Assembly (NCBI GenBank): GCA_902790625.1
Contig: CADASP010000019.1
Location: 1-64,000 of the forward strand
Length of the DNA stretch: 64,000 nucleotides
Direction of reading: 5' to 3'
Source: an uncultured Prevotellaceae bacterium
GTDB taxonomy: Bacteria; Bacteroidota; Bacteroidia; Bacteroidales; Bacteroidaceae
Positions within the stretch are counted from its first letter, which is position 1, and each line of letters opens with the position of its first letter. This document shows positions 8,038 through 16,707 of the stretch, piece after piece. The position numbers and the translations under genes were made by a program. The notes beneath the pieces were generated by a model, which had not been told where the DNA came from, did not search any database, and saw only the letters and a list, made by a program, of their open reading frames with translations.

Positions 8038-8352
8038 ATGCCGAAAGTATTATATATAAAGAAGCACCCGTTTGGCAAGAACTTTCTGGCCATTACGCTG
8101 ACGGAGTTCATACTTACCGTAGCACCCCTTAACAATTATGACCTGAACCACGAGATGATTCACGTCAAGCAACAGCGCGAACTACTCTATCTGCCATTCT
8201 TCATTTGGTACGGCATTGAGTGGCTGATACTCTATTTCAAGTATCGTGATTGGACTAAAGCCTACTTCCACATAAGGTTTGAGAAAGAAGCCTATCAGCA
8301 CCAAGGCGACCTGTCTTACCTGAAACGAAGAAGACATTACAATTATCTGTAA
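8038..8352 (+). CDS. Small HExxH-containing protein, possible metalloprotease-like
   Basis: Protein of 104 residues starting at 8038 (MPKVLYIKKHPFG). HEMIH inside NHEMIHVKQQ fits the zinc motif HExxH, and FEKEAY about 50 residues downstream offers a glutamate that could be the third ligand of a gluzincin-like site. A hydrophobic segment (LLYLPFFIWYGIEWLILYF) between the two suggests membrane association. Conserved small proteins of this layout are widespread in Bacteroidales, but no activity is known to me. It stands alone, with a sigma-54-like promoter ahead and a bidirectional terminator behind. An upstream in-frame ATG at 7981 was rejected because the promoter lies after it. Confidence 0.65.
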   Translation: MPKVLYIKKHPFGKNFLAITLTEFILTVAPLNNYDLNHEMIHVKQQRELLYLPFFIWYGIEWLILYFKYRDWTKAYFHIRFEKEAYQHQGDLSYLKRRRHYNYL

Positions 8353-8357
8353 CGCTT

Positions 8358-8395
8358 ATAACAAAGGCCTACCGCGCTCAGTAGGCCTTTGTTAT
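8358..8395. terminator. Bidirectional hairpin terminator
   Basis: Perfect 15-bp stem ATAACAAAGGCCTAC (8358-8372) / GTAGGCCTTTGTTAT (8381-8395) with an 8-base loop, between two convergent genes. Confidence 0.8.
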
Positions 8396-8436
8396 ACGAA
8401 AGCAACAAATCGGAAAATACGTGCAAGTGCGGAGCA

Positions 8437-9906
8437 TCATTTCACGACTGCCGACTTCCTCAGCTTGCTCATCTCCTGATTGCTGATGGCATAGTTGTAG
8501 ATGCGGAAGTCGGCCACGTCGGTTTGCGTCAGATACTTGTCGCCACGGAATGGGGCGCGCCCTATCCAGCAGTTGGCCGGGGCTGCGTGGAATATCTCAG
8601 CGAGGATGGGCATCTTTTCGTTGCGCCCGATGAGTTTGCCATCGAGGAACAGCTCGCCGCAGTGCCCCTGCTGGCGGTAGAGGGCATGCACCCATACGTC
8701 GCGCTTGGGTTTGCCACCCTGCATGATAATCTCCTCGTGCTCATAGCCGCCTGTTGAGGTCTCAAAGCGCTGCTCGTTCAGCCGCATGGCCATGTAAGGC
8801 CCTTCGTGGGCACTGTTCTCGGCCAGTTGTGAGAAGGCGAAGAGGAAATGGCCGTAGCCGTCGAGCTGATTCTCCGAGCTGACCTTCATCCACACAGAAA
8901 CCGTGAAGTCGCGCAAGTCCTTGATGAGTGCGCCAGTCTCAGCCGTTAGGTCATAATAGCCATTATTGTTGCCCAGATGAAGGATGGCGGGGTTCGCATC
9001 GTCAATCTTGGCACCATTCCTAATATATTCGGGTTGCCACACGAAGCGCCACTCAGCCTGCTGCTCGGCCTTAATCGTGGGCTGTGGCAAGGCCGAGGTC
9101 ATTTTGTCGGTTATCCGCTTGATGTGGTCTTTCATTATCTTATAGGCGGGCTGCGGCATGGCTCCATGGTCGTAGCCCTGCATCTCGTAGAGCGTCACGT
9201 CCTGATGCCCCACGAGCTTCAGCATGCGCCAGAAGTAGGCCTGCTCCTCGTAGCGTCCATACAGTTCCAGCTCCCTGTCGCCAGAGATGATGATGATGGG
9301 AGGGGCATCGGCACGGACGAAGGTGAGCGGGGCGTACTTGTCGATGGTGGCCTGCAGGGGTGGAATGCCCTGCTGCTTGCGAATGTTGTAGTGGGTGATG
9401 CACTGTCCGCTGAACGGAATGAGGCCTGCCAGCGAGTCGGCATCCACGCCGTACTTGGCGAGCCAATGCTTGTCGAGTCCAATCATGTCGAGCAGATAGC
9501 CACCGGCTGAGTGTCCAGCCACGAAGATTTTGCGCTTGCTGCCGCCATACTTCTCGATGTTCTTGTAGGTCCAGGCCACGGCGGCCGCAGCATCGTCGAG
9601 GATGTCGTCGATGTGTGCCTTAGGCAGCAGACGGTAGTTGGCCGCTACCACCACGAGTCCGCTGTTCTTCAGCTGCGCGTCGATGTGCTTGTTGCCTCCC
9701 TCGATGCCGCCGCCATGAAACCACACCACCACGGGGGCGTCCTGCAGGTTGGTGGGATGATACACGTCGAGCTTGCAGCGCTCTTTGGCGTAGGCATCTG
9801 TCGACTCCGTGTAAGGGATGTCGTTCACTTGCTGATACTGGGCACGGGCAACGGTTGCACAGAGCAGGAGGGCAAGAACAGCCCCGAAAGATAGCTTCAT
9901 TTTCAT
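8437..9906 (-). CDS. Secreted alpha/beta-hydrolase esterase with C-terminal LamG-like domain
   Basis: Exported protein of 489 residues: signal peptide (LALLLCATVARAQ), an alpha/beta-hydrolase domain (about 40-280) and a concanavalin-like LamG/jelly-roll domain (about 300-485, DFTVSVWMKVS, LFLDGKLIGRNEKM, DFRIYNYAIS). The hydrolase shows the HGGG oxyanion motif (64-67), nucleophile Ser133 in GHSAGG, and likely Asp210 (SGDREL) and His247 (YDHG). This is the carboxylesterase/acetyl-esterase layout; together with a sugar-binding-type fold, a role in de-esterifying polysaccharides outside the cell or in the periplasm is inferred. The start could be the first or third codon (both Met). Its promoter is at 9938-9945; it is not in an operon. 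Confidence 0.8.
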   Translation of the reverse strand: MKMKLSFGAVLALLLCATVARAQYQQVNDIPYTESTDAYAKERCKLDVYHPTNLQDAPVVVWFHGGGIEGGNKHIDAQLKNSGLVVVAANYRLLPKAHIDDILDDAAAAVAWTYKNIEKYGGSKRKIFVAGHSAGGYLLDMIGLDKHWLAKYGVDADSLAGLIPFSGQCITHYNIRKQQGIPPLQATIDKYAPLTFVRADAPPIIIISGDRELELYGRYEEQAYFWRMLKLVGHQDVTLYEMQGYDHGAMPQPAYKIMKDHIKRITDKMTSALPQPTIKAEQQAEWRFVWQPEYIRNGAKIDDANPAILHLGNNNGYYDLTAETGALIKDLRDFTVSVWMKVSSENQLDGYGHFLFAFSQLAENSAHEGPYMAMRLNEQRFETSTGGYEHEEIIMQGGKPKRDVWVHALYRQQGHCGELFLDGKLIGRNEKMPILAEIFHAAPANCWIGRAPFRGDKYLTQTDVADFRIYNYAISNQEMSKLRKSAVVK

Positions 9907-9937
9907 GTCGGATTAATTAGTGTTCATAATGTGGGCA

Positions 9938-9945
9938 CAAATTTA
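9938..9945 (-). promoter_or_regulatory. Bacteroidetes -7 box TAAATTTG
   Basis: TAnnTTTG box on the minus strand about 32 bases ahead of the esterase start. Confidence 0.5.
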
Positions 9946-10113
9946 CTGAAAATCCCTCAATTACGAATACATTTGCAAAAGAATTTTTGCAAAAAAGAAC
10001 GCCGCCACGATTAATCCCACATTATTCACGCACATTTGCAGATTATTCTTTGTCTGCATCGCTACGATAATATGCGCCAATCTGACGCAAATTGGCTGGG
10101 CCAGTGTTGCTGT

Positions 10114-10169
10114 CATTCATCGTGTAGGAGGAGAATCATCATCATTTTCCTCCTCCTGCACGATGAATG
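10114..10169 (-). terminator. Long hairpin after the LRR-dockerin gene
   Basis: CATTCATCGTG-AGGAGGA (10114-10133) pairs with TCCTCCT and CACGATGAATG (10148-10169), a stem of about 20 bp with one G.T pair. It lies just past the stop at 10188 of the leftward operon. No T-run follows, so termination or 3' protection is inferred. Confidence 0.55.
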
Positions 10170-10187
10170 GCAGCAAAGCCCCCGATG

Positions 10188-11336
10188 CTACGGCTCCGTC
10201 GCCTGAACGGAGAGGCTTTTCACCTTGCCCACGATGTATTCTGCTATGCGTATGGCATCGTTGACATTGATGCTGCTATTCCCGTCCACATCGGCCACCT
10301 GCGGCACGAAGGTGCCGATGGGCTGATGGCCCAAGTTGTGATTGATGATCAGCACAACATCGGCAATGTCCACCACGCCATTGCGGTTCACGTCGCCCAG
10401 ACGGTCCTTGTTCACATAGAACCGTGAAAAACCCTTCAGCGTCTCGCCCTCGTAATAGCAGAAGTTCACCACATCCTCCACGGCCTCGGCAGGGGCGGTG
10501 TACTGCAGCGTGTTGCCAGCCACCTCCACCGTGCCATAGCCGGCAAAGGCGTGGCTCAACGTGTAGCCGTCAGGGAGTCCCGTCGCCAGTGTGACGGTCT
10601 CGCCATCACCCGCCCATTTATAACCGGGAGGCACCACGTATGTCGTCACGCTCCCCTCGCCATTGGTCAACGCCACTTCAGTCGTTTCACGGGGAATGCT
10701 CGACAGTTCCACCTTGTGGCTATCGGAGTCCATCGTCGTGGCCATGTGCGACGAGTCGAGCGCCACGTAGGTGCCTTCAGCTTCGTTGGAGTTGCCACGG
10801 CACATCACGAAGGGGTTGTCCTCCTCGTCCCAGTCGGCATAGAAAGAGCTCACCTCCCAGAACGGGGCGTTCTTCACCTTCTGCGCACCCATGCCCTCCA
10901 GTACAAACTGGCAGACAGACGTATTGAACAGGAAGGTGTACTCGTCGATGTAATTGTCTGACACGTCAACCAGCATGCTTTCGGACTGTGCAAAGGTCAA
11001 AGCATTAATCGTCTCTAAGGCATTGCTGCTCAAGTCCACATAGCGAAGCTGCTCAAGCGTGGCCAGTGGCCCCACGTCGTCAATCGCGTTCTGGCTCAAG
11101 TTCAGCCATGTCACGTTGGGCAGGTAAGCCACATCGCGCAGGTCGTTGATGCCAAGGCCCGACAGGTCGATGGCCGTGATGGTGTCTGTCTGCGCCTGAA
11201 GTATATCCGCCGTCTCATCAAGGCCGATATGTGCCCTCACGCCAAACTCAAAGCCTTCAGAAAAGAAGGTCACCTTCTGCGCCTGCACGCAAATACATAT
11301 AGTGGCAAGCGCTATCATCATGATTGTTTTCTTCAT
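10188..11336 (-). CDS. Exported leucine-rich-repeat protein with C-terminal dockerin
   Basis: Exported protein of 382 residues. After the signal peptide (ATICICVQAQ) come several SDS22-like leucine-rich repeats (about 50-140: ITAIDLSGLGINDL, VTWLNLSQNAIDDV, LRYVDLSSNALETI), then a beta-rich middle region, and a C-terminal dockerin type I pair (GDVNRNGVVDIADVVLIIN and ADVDGNSSINVNDAIRIAEYI, residues about 325-372). Dockerins bind cohesins in cellulosomes, but in Bacteroidetes they more often mark secreted proteins with no known partner. It is the last gene of a three-gene operon; its start lies 12 bases after the stop of the preceding gene. Confidence 0.8.
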   Translation of the reverse strand: MKKTIMMIALATICICVQAQKVTFFSEGFEFGVRAHIGLDETADILQAQTDTITAIDLSGLGINDLRDVAYLPNVTWLNLSQNAIDDVGPLATLEQLRYVDLSSNALETINALTFAQSESMLVDVSDNYIDEYTFLFNTSVCQFVLEGMGAQKVKNAPFWEVSSFYADWDEEDNPFVMCRGNSNEAEGTYVALDSSHMATTMDSDSHKVELSSIPRETTEVALTNGEGSVTTYVVPPGYKWAGDGETVTLATGLPDGYTLSHAFAGYGTVEVAGNTLQYTAPAEAVEDVVNFCYYEGETLKGFSRFYVNKDRLGDVNRNGVVDIADVVLIINHNLGHQPIGTFVPQVADVDGNSSINVNDAIRIAEYIVGKVKSLSVQATEP

Positions 11337-11348
11337 CTTTCGTCCTCC

Positions 11349-14138
11349 TTAATAATTCAAATGGATTAAGTCTGGAATGTGAGTATAGTCATCTTCATCT
11401 GTTTCAGACTGGAAACAGATGGTGAATATGGAAGTGCCAATTGATAGACGTTCAAAAGTAACAGCTCCATCAAGTTCTTTTAATGGAACAAAAGAAACTC
11501 GTCCATTTTCCCAATATATTTCTGCCCATAATTCATGAAAATTTTCATTCATCAAATTAGTAACAATCCCACTTGTCTGTGGGTCATTCGAATCGTTTCT
11601 TGTTTCATTGAATACAGCTTTGGATTTCACAATAACTGGGAAATATTCCGTACTGACATCTCCGAACCAGGCTGTGGCAATACTATTCGGAGACACGTTC
11701 CATCCCTTCACAAGTACCTCCTTGATGATACTCGTACCATAACGCCAGAAATTGAATTCTTTACCATTTTTCTTCAAAATTTTAATCTTTATCACCAGAT
11801 TATTATTATGAAAATCTCCAGGTAACTCTATCCATCCTTCGCTTTGCGCTATTGCCAGGTTATGTATGGCATTAATGGCAGCTCGCGTGATGTCGAGATA
11901 AGACTTCAGCAGTGTCGAGAAGCCATAACCGCCAAGTGCATCGTCGGTTAGATTCAAGAATTTTTCCGTGAAGTCGAAGACTCTCTCACAATCCGTCTTT
12001 GCCCCGTCTGTCCTGATTTCCTTAATGGTCTTCAAAGCTTTCCTGATGCCTTTTGTCAGGTCAAGAAAACTCTTGGCCTCCCTCACAACGGGATCCAATT
12101 TCTTCCTGAACGACTTCGTCAGGTCAGAGAACCTGGAACTCTCCTGATTGATGATTCGTGTCAGCTGTCGAAGCCCGTCGTCATCATACAAATCATAAAT
12201 GGTGTAAGCACTTTCTATTTTTGTCGAGAGGGCTTCAAAGGTGGGATAATTCAGCGATGCTCCTGTGATGCCCTTGATTTCGTCGAAGGCTTTCGACATT
12301 TTGCCGAGCCTGTCGTCAAGATCTTTCACGGTGCTGCAATAATACACTATCAAATCGACAAGGAAAGCAATCTTGCTCTCGTCGTCCTTCTGCCCTCCCG
12401 CAATCTCATACGCAATGGGATTGACATTCGATGTTGACTGGTCGCGGTTGGGGTAAATCAGATGCAACGTCCCGTCGGTATCTACGCTGTAGAAATAGAA
12501 GTTGAACAATTGTTGCTCTTCATTATTCGTCAGCTTGTCGATGGGCACCGTCACTCTTTGCGATTGTCTGCCATCGAGATAGATGGTGTTCTCGGTTTCA
12601 AAAATCTGATAGGTGGTGGTACGGAAGGATGGCAGTGACGACACGCTGCCGGCAAGCACCTGCGTGTTGGCGGGGTCAACATGAATGTCTAAAGGCTCCC
12701 GCTTCTTGTCGTCTTTTTTGGCGATGGCCTTCACGCGGATTTTCCCTTCCCACGGCTTTCTGGCAATGACGTCGAACTTGAAGCAATCTCCTTCCACATA
12801 TTCGAAATAATTGCCAAAGTCGAGCGTGCCGAATTGGGGCGTCTCCACCACGGAGAAGTCGAACCGCTTTATTGCGTCGATTCTGATGACCTTGTTCTTA
12901 CCCTTGTATACTGTCACCGGCACCGTATTTGAGACGTATTCCTCGTTGTAGGCCAGAGAGACCGTCAGCTCGCTGCCAGCAGGAATCTTGTCACGGCGGA
13001 ACACGCCGTCGGCACTGAGGGGCACCACCACGCCGTCGGAGAATTGGACGCTGGCCTCAACGCCCGACTTGCGGTAGTTGTCGAAGTAGACAGCGCCTTC
13101 CACAAAGCCATAATCGGTGGTTGTGCCAGGCACGGTGACGGTCACCTCGTTGGAGCTGACGGGCGTCTTGCTGCCGTCAACGCCACGGTAGAAGGCCTCC
13201 ACATGGTAGGTATAGTTGCCTGCTGCGGGCGGGTTGTCGGTATGGTGCAGCGCAATGGGATACATGTTGCTCTTGTCGGGGAACAGGATGCTTCTCGCAC
13301 CTTGGGCGTCAACGCGGAACACACGATAGCCCAAATCGTAGGGCACGCTGTTGTATTGCAGGTCCACCAGCCCGTTGGCCTCCTGTGCCGTCAGCTGGAT
13401 GGTGGGCGGCTGATAGGGCTGTACGGTGAAGGACGACTCTTCGGAAACGGCTGCTCCCGCAGAGTTGTAGAACTTCAACTTCAGCTGGTGCGTGCCCGCA
13501 GAGAGCCGACGGGCATCGTAGCCATCCTTCAAGGTATAGTCGGCATCGGGATTTGGCAAGCTGACGATGGTTGGCTCCTCATTGTCGATGCCAATGCTGT
13601 AGTGGGTCACCGCAACGCTCGAAGGATTAATATTAGCATATCGCGACTTCACGATGATGGGCATCGAGGTGACGGCGCCGACCGTCAAGCGGCTGTTGCT
13701 CACGGGGCGACAATAGAGGCGATGATGGCCGGGCGACAGATTGCCGAGGTCGAGGTCGGTGATGAACTTGTAGTCCTTGCCGTCGGAAGCCAGCTCGCCG
13801 CTGATGGTGCGGGCGTGCTCATAGTCGCCGTCAACCCAATACTCAAGTTGGGAAGCCTTGCCGCCAGAGAGCTTCAGGAACAGCGAGCTGGTGATGGCGG
13901 AGTATTTCCCGTCAGACTGTCGGGCACGGAAGCTGAACTTGTGGATGCCGTTCTCCAACTGGTCAGTGCCGATGCTGAGACTCACCGCGTCACTGGCGCC
14001 GCTCAGATTGCCCAAAACCCGACCGGCGAAATCATCGTCGAACCAGTATTCATATCTTGTCAGCGATTGCGCATAGGTCAGCGCGGGTAGCAGACAGAGC
14101 AGGGAGGCGACGATGCTGATAAATGATTTCCTACTCAT
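11349..14138 (-). CDS. Large exported multidomain beta-rich protein
   Basis: Exported protein of 929 residues with a signal peptide (IVASLLCLLPALTYAQ). The N-terminal half holds repeated units of the form YEYWFDDDF ... GIHKFSFRARQSDGKYSA (about residues 28-90), repeated at LEYWVDGDY ... GHHRLYCRP (98-150) and HYSIGIDNEEP ... GTHQLKLKF (180-230). Fibronectin-III-like (about 248-336) and carboxypeptidase-regulatory-like (about 340-420) stretches follow. The C-terminal third contains predicted helices with KTDCERVFDFTEKFLNL. Base composition is lower in GC in the C-terminal third than in neighbouring genes. I do not recognise a function; a surface or secreted adhesin-like role is a guess. It is the middle gene of the 15152-10188 operon. 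Confidence 0.75.
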   Translation of the reverse strand: MSRKSFISIVASLLCLLPALTYAQSLTRYEYWFDDDFAGRVLGNLSGASDAVSLSIGTDQLENGIHKFSFRARQSDGKYSAITSSLFLKLSGGKASQLEYWVDGDYEHARTISGELASDGKDYKFITDLDLGNLSPGHHRLYCRPVSNSRLTVGAVTSMPIIVKSRYANINPSSVAVTHYSIGIDNEEPTIVSLPNPDADYTLKDGYDARRLSAGTHQLKLKFYNSAGAAVSEESSFTVQPYQPPTIQLTAQEANGLVDLQYNSVPYDLGYRVFRVDAQGARSILFPDKSNMYPIALHHTDNPPAAGNYTYHVEAFYRGVDGSKTPVSSNEVTVTVPGTTTDYGFVEGAVYFDNYRKSGVEASVQFSDGVVVPLSADGVFRRDKIPAGSELTVSLAYNEEYVSNTVPVTVYKGKNKVIRIDAIKRFDFSVVETPQFGTLDFGNYFEYVEGDCFKFDVIARKPWEGKIRVKAIAKKDDKKREPLDIHVDPANTQVLAGSVSSLPSFRTTTYQIFETENTIYLDGRQSQRVTVPIDKLTNNEEQQLFNFYFYSVDTDGTLHLIYPNRDQSTSNVNPIAYEIAGGQKDDESKIAFLVDLIVYYCSTVKDLDDRLGKMSKAFDEIKGITGASLNYPTFEALSTKIESAYTIYDLYDDDGLRQLTRIINQESSRFSDLTKSFRKKLDPVVREAKSFLDLTKGIRKALKTIKEIRTDGAKTDCERVFDFTEKFLNLTDDALGGYGFSTLLKSYLDITRAAINAIHNLAIAQSEGWIELPGDFHNNNLVIKIKILKKNGKEFNFWRYGTSIIKEVLVKGWNVSPNSIATAWFGDVSTEYFPVIVKSKAVFNETRNDSNDPQTSGIVTNLMNENFHELWAEIYWENGRVSFVPLKELDGAVTFERLSIGTSIFTICFQSETDEDDYTHIPDLIHLNY

Positions 14139-14153
14139 AGCTCTTCGTTTTTA

Positions 14154-15152
14154 TTATTCTTCTCCTCCTGCCTTCACGCGAATCTTGACGCTCAGCATAC
14201 CAGAGGCATCGGTCTGCTCATCAATCCGCTTGGCTACTATATAGGGCACGGGAGCTATTTGTTTATCGAACTGTACCCCGTTGGCATACAGGCCCACTTG
14301 GCTTTCATATTGGCTGTATGCCTCCTTGAAGTGGAAATTAGAAGAGGGGTTGATTCCTGCATTGTTTTCAAACACATCATCCCAACTGGTGCTTCCTATG
14401 TTAATACATTCCTCTCCAAAATCAACTTTGACAATATTTTTGATGCCCGTATTTCCACCTCCTCTAATATTTGTTCGGGTTCTTTGCCAAGGTGCATTAT
14501 TGTCATTGGTAATAACATTATAAGAAATAATGGAATTGTCTGCCCAAATGTTGGAATACCCATAGTCAAACACATCTTCCCCCCATATGATATTGTTAGT
14601 TATTGTTCCCAGATTAACCTTATAAATTGCCCCAGTTACATTGTTGCTTATTATTGCCTTAGAATCATTAAAATGACTTGTGCTTCTAATAAAATTTTGG
14701 TTGATGGTTGTTTCCTTGCATGTACTGTTATTTACTACTACACAATTGATGTTGCAATATCGGATGAGTATGTCATTAACGGTAGAGCCACCGTCACCAA
14801 TGATTACATTACCCGTGAGATAGCATCCCATCAACGCACTTCCATCACTTCCTTCGTTAAAATAGATGTTTCCACTGATGGTGGTTACTCCATCCACATT
14901 ATCGTTATTTGCCTTATGTCCGATGCCGATGATAGTCACCTTCTTGGTGATTTTCGAATCGTCAGAGACAGAGAATCCGCCACCAGGGAGATAGACGACG
15001 CAGCCGTCGTTTTCATTGACAACGGCGATAGCTTCGTCTAAAGTACGGACGAGCGTGGTGCTGCCGTTAGCTTTCACCACGGCGATGCTTTGAGCCATCA
15101 GTGCGACTGTCCACACCAAGGCTGCACACAGAATAAAGAATTTCTTTTTCAT
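14154..15152 (-). CDS. Exported right-handed beta-helix-like protein
   Basis: Exported protein of 332 residues with signal peptide (MKKKFFILCAALVWTVALMAQ). Residues about 70-270 show short repeated strands rich in N, I, V and G (GNIYFNEGSD, GNVIIGDGG, NDILIRYCNIN, TTINQNFIRS, AIISNNVTG, TITNNIIWG), the pattern of pectate-lyase-type or inverting beta-helix proteins. No catalytic residues can be assigned, so enzyme activity is unproven. It is the first gene of the operon with the 929-residue and LRR-dockerin proteins (gaps of 15 and 12 bases). Its GC content is clearly lower than that of surrounding housekeeping genes, suggesting a different history. Confidence 0.7.
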   Translation of the reverse strand: MKKKFFILCAALVWTVALMAQSIAVVKANGSTTLVRTLDEAIAVVNENDGCVVYLPGGGFSVSDDSKITKKVTIIGIGHKANNDNVDGVTTISGNIYFNEGSDGSALMGCYLTGNVIIGDGGSTVNDILIRYCNINCVVVNNSTCKETTINQNFIRSTSHFNDSKAIISNNVTGAIYKVNLGTITNNIIWGEDVFDYGYSNIWADNSIISYNVITNDNNAPWQRTRTNIRGGGNTGIKNIVKVDFGEECINIGSTSWDDVFENNAGINPSSNFHFKEAYSQYESQVGLYANGVQFDKQIAPVPYIVAKRIDEQTDASGMLSVKIRVKAGGEE

Positions 15153-15204
15153 AATGATTTGTTTTTTTAGTTTATAAAGTTATTAAAGTTTCGCATGTTC
15201 AGCT

Positions 15205-15412
15205 GAGCGCGCCCCGAAGGGGCATTCAGCTAATAGCCCAGGGCAGCGCCCTGGGTAGGCGATGACAGCAACCTCGCCCTGAAAGGGCAAAAGCACTACC
15301 CATAGGCGATTCATCCCTATTGTTCTTTTGCCCTTTCAGGGCGAATGTCGGCATCTCCTGGTACCCCAGGGCGATGCCCTGGGCTATGGGCTTATTGCCC
15401 CTTCGGGGCGTC
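15205..15412. repeat. REP/BIME-like inverted cluster
   Basis: Palindromes in one order (GCCCCGAAGGGGC near 15211, CCCAGGGCAGCGCCCTGGG near 15237, CGCCCTGAAAGGGCAAAAG near 15271) recur inverted (CTTTTGCCCTTTCAGGGCG near 15325, CCCCAGGGCGATGCCCTGGG near 15362, GCCCCTTCGGGGCG near 15396). The cluster lies upstream of the beta-helix operon. The downstream flank CTTTCCGTAGCAAG (15412-15425) recurs near 33677. Confidence 0.75.
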
Positions 15413-15611
15413 CTTTCCGTAGCAAGGTAAGAGCGACCAAAGCTCGAACGCAGACCGTTTATACATTGATATTCCATCACGGGCGAAATTTGAGTAATAT
15501 TACGAAAATTATTCGATTGCAATAGGAAAACGACAAAGAGGGTATGTGCTTACGCACTATTCCGGCCTACCGGCTCCCCTGTCTCGGCCCATCCAACAAA
15601 ATGTATGGAAA

Positions 15612-15650
15612 CAAAAAAGGCATGGGAGAATCTAACCTCTCGCCCATCCT
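15612..15650 (-). terminator. Terminator of the candidate RNA
   Basis: On the minus strand ATGGG(CG)AGA pairs with TCTCCCAT, followed by GCC and a run of T (15613-15618 read as A on the plus strand). Confidence 0.55.
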
Positions 15651-15965
15651 CGTTCTTCAGGCCTTCGCATTGCCCCTGTATCAAGGATAAGCAACGCAGC
15701 CAGCCCACGCCTGGTGATTATATACACCATCTGCCGCTATACATATTTAATATATGGCCATGGCGGGGATATAATCTACCCACGCAGACGTTTTCGTTGC
15801 ATTACCTCTGTGATACAGATTCAAATTTGCGAAGTTTGAAGAACACAGAACAGTAACGTCCGTTAAACGCCTTTCGAAGTCCCGTCCTTACAACTGGTGG
15901 GAATCTTCTTTCCATCAATGTCTTGTCTCTGACCCGCCCGCCCCCAATAGGGACTGGCTTAGTCG
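15612..15965 (-). ncRNA. Candidate structured non-coding RNA, about 350 nt
   Basis: On the minus strand a TAACTTTG box (15970-15977) is followed about 350 bases later by a hairpin and T-run (15612-15650). Between them several stems can be drawn. One long interrupted hairpin pairs 15787-15790 with 15857-15860, 15802-15805 with 15853-15856, 15808-15812 with 15844-15848 and 15820-15825 with 15835-15840. A second domain pairs 15658-15662 with 15709-15713 and 15667-15673 with 15691-15697. Open frames are absent. I could not match it to tmRNA or RNase P RNA signatures; a 6S-like or lineage-specific RNA is possible. Confidence 0.45.
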
Positions 15966-15969
15966 GCTA

Positions 15970-15977
15970 CAAAGTTA
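15970..15977 (-). promoter_or_regulatory. Bacteroidetes -7 box TAACTTTG (candidate RNA)
   Basis: TAnnTTTG box on the minus strand; TTGG (15997-16000) lies at the -33 position. Confidence 0.55.
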
Positions 15978-16150
15978 CGAACAAAAAAGCGAACCACCAA
16001 GCAATTCGCCGTTTTTTTCGGTTCTGTCGCAAAACATGGTTTTCAGAAGGCACCCCGTAGCTACAGCACCGTTAGCACCAAACGATTCTTCGCTTTCATA
16101 AAGAATCCTAATAATGCGGCCCAAAACGATGATAATAGGCGAGAAAAGAT

Positions 16151-16158
16151 TACTTTTG
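16151..16158 (+). promoter_or_regulatory. Bacteroidetes -7 box TACTTTTG
   Basis: TAnnTTTG box 33 bases before the ATG of the GNAT gene. Confidence 0.55.
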
Positions 16159-16191
16159 TAGAATCAATGAAAGAACAGATTGCATCTACAC

Positions 16192-16707
16192 ATGAGTAGA
16201 ATCATCAGAGAAGCCAGACCGACCGACATGGCCGACATCATGAGCGTGATGGAGGCAGCCAGGCAGACCATGCGGCAGACGGGCAATGCACACCAATGGG
16301 TGGACGGTTACCCGTCGGAGGCGGTCATTGCTGCTGACATGAAGAGTCATGGTGGTTTCGTCGTTGAGGATGATGACAACTTGTCAGCCGGGCGAGCGAC
16401 CATCGTTGGTTATTTTGCCTTCCTGCGGTCGCCCGAGCCTACGTATGCCAAGATTTATGAGGGAGCGTGGGTGGATGATGCCACGCCCTATCACGTGGTT
16501 CATCGTATCGCCAGCTACCCGCATGTTCATGGTGTCTTCAGCAGCATCATGTCCTTCTGCTTCGCCCACGACCCCAACATCCGCATTGACACCCATCGCG
16601 ACAACACCATCATGCAGCACTGCCTCAAGAAGCACGGCTTCACCTACTGCGGCATCATCTATCTGCTGTCGGGCGACGAGCGGCTGGCGTATCAGAAGCT
16701 GGCATAA
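16192..16707 (+). CDS. GNAT-family N-acetyltransferase
   Basis: Protein of 171 residues; the only ATG near the promoter in this frame is at 16192. IREARPTDMADIMSVMEAAR is the N-terminal strand and helix of the GNAT fold. The central strands (TIVGYFAFLR) and the C-terminal motif (RIDTHRDNTIMQHCLKKHGF, helix and strand that bind acetyl-CoA; the usual NxxxxxxYxxxGF pattern) follow. The substrate cannot be told. A ten-codon frame (MKEQIASTHE, 16167-16199) starts just downstream of the promoter and its stop overlaps the GNAT start, which could couple translation. It is monocistronic. Confidence 0.85.
   Translation: MSRIIREARPTDMADIMSVMEAARQTMRQTGNAHQWVDGYPSEAVIAADMKSHGGFVVEDDDNLSAGRATIVGYFAFLRSPEPTYAKIYEGAWVDDATPYHVVHRIASYPHVHGVFSSIMSFCFAHDPNIRIDTHRDNTIMQHCLKKHGFTYCGIIYLLSGDERLAYQKLA

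Larger units (their letters stand above)
15153..16191. other. 1-kb gene-free region with repeats and a candidate RNA gene
   Basis: No protein gene. It contains the REP-like cluster (15205-15412), a likely structured RNA on the minus strand (15612-15965) with promoter and terminator, and the promoter of the GNAT gene (16151-16158). A short frame at 16167-16199 (MKEQIASTHE) ends over the GNAT start codon. Confidence 0.6.

Noticed and set aside
15612..15965. tmRNA or RNase P RNA gene
   Set aside because: No tRNA-like ends with TTCGA and CCA, no tag frame, and none of the conserved RNase P blocks could be found.
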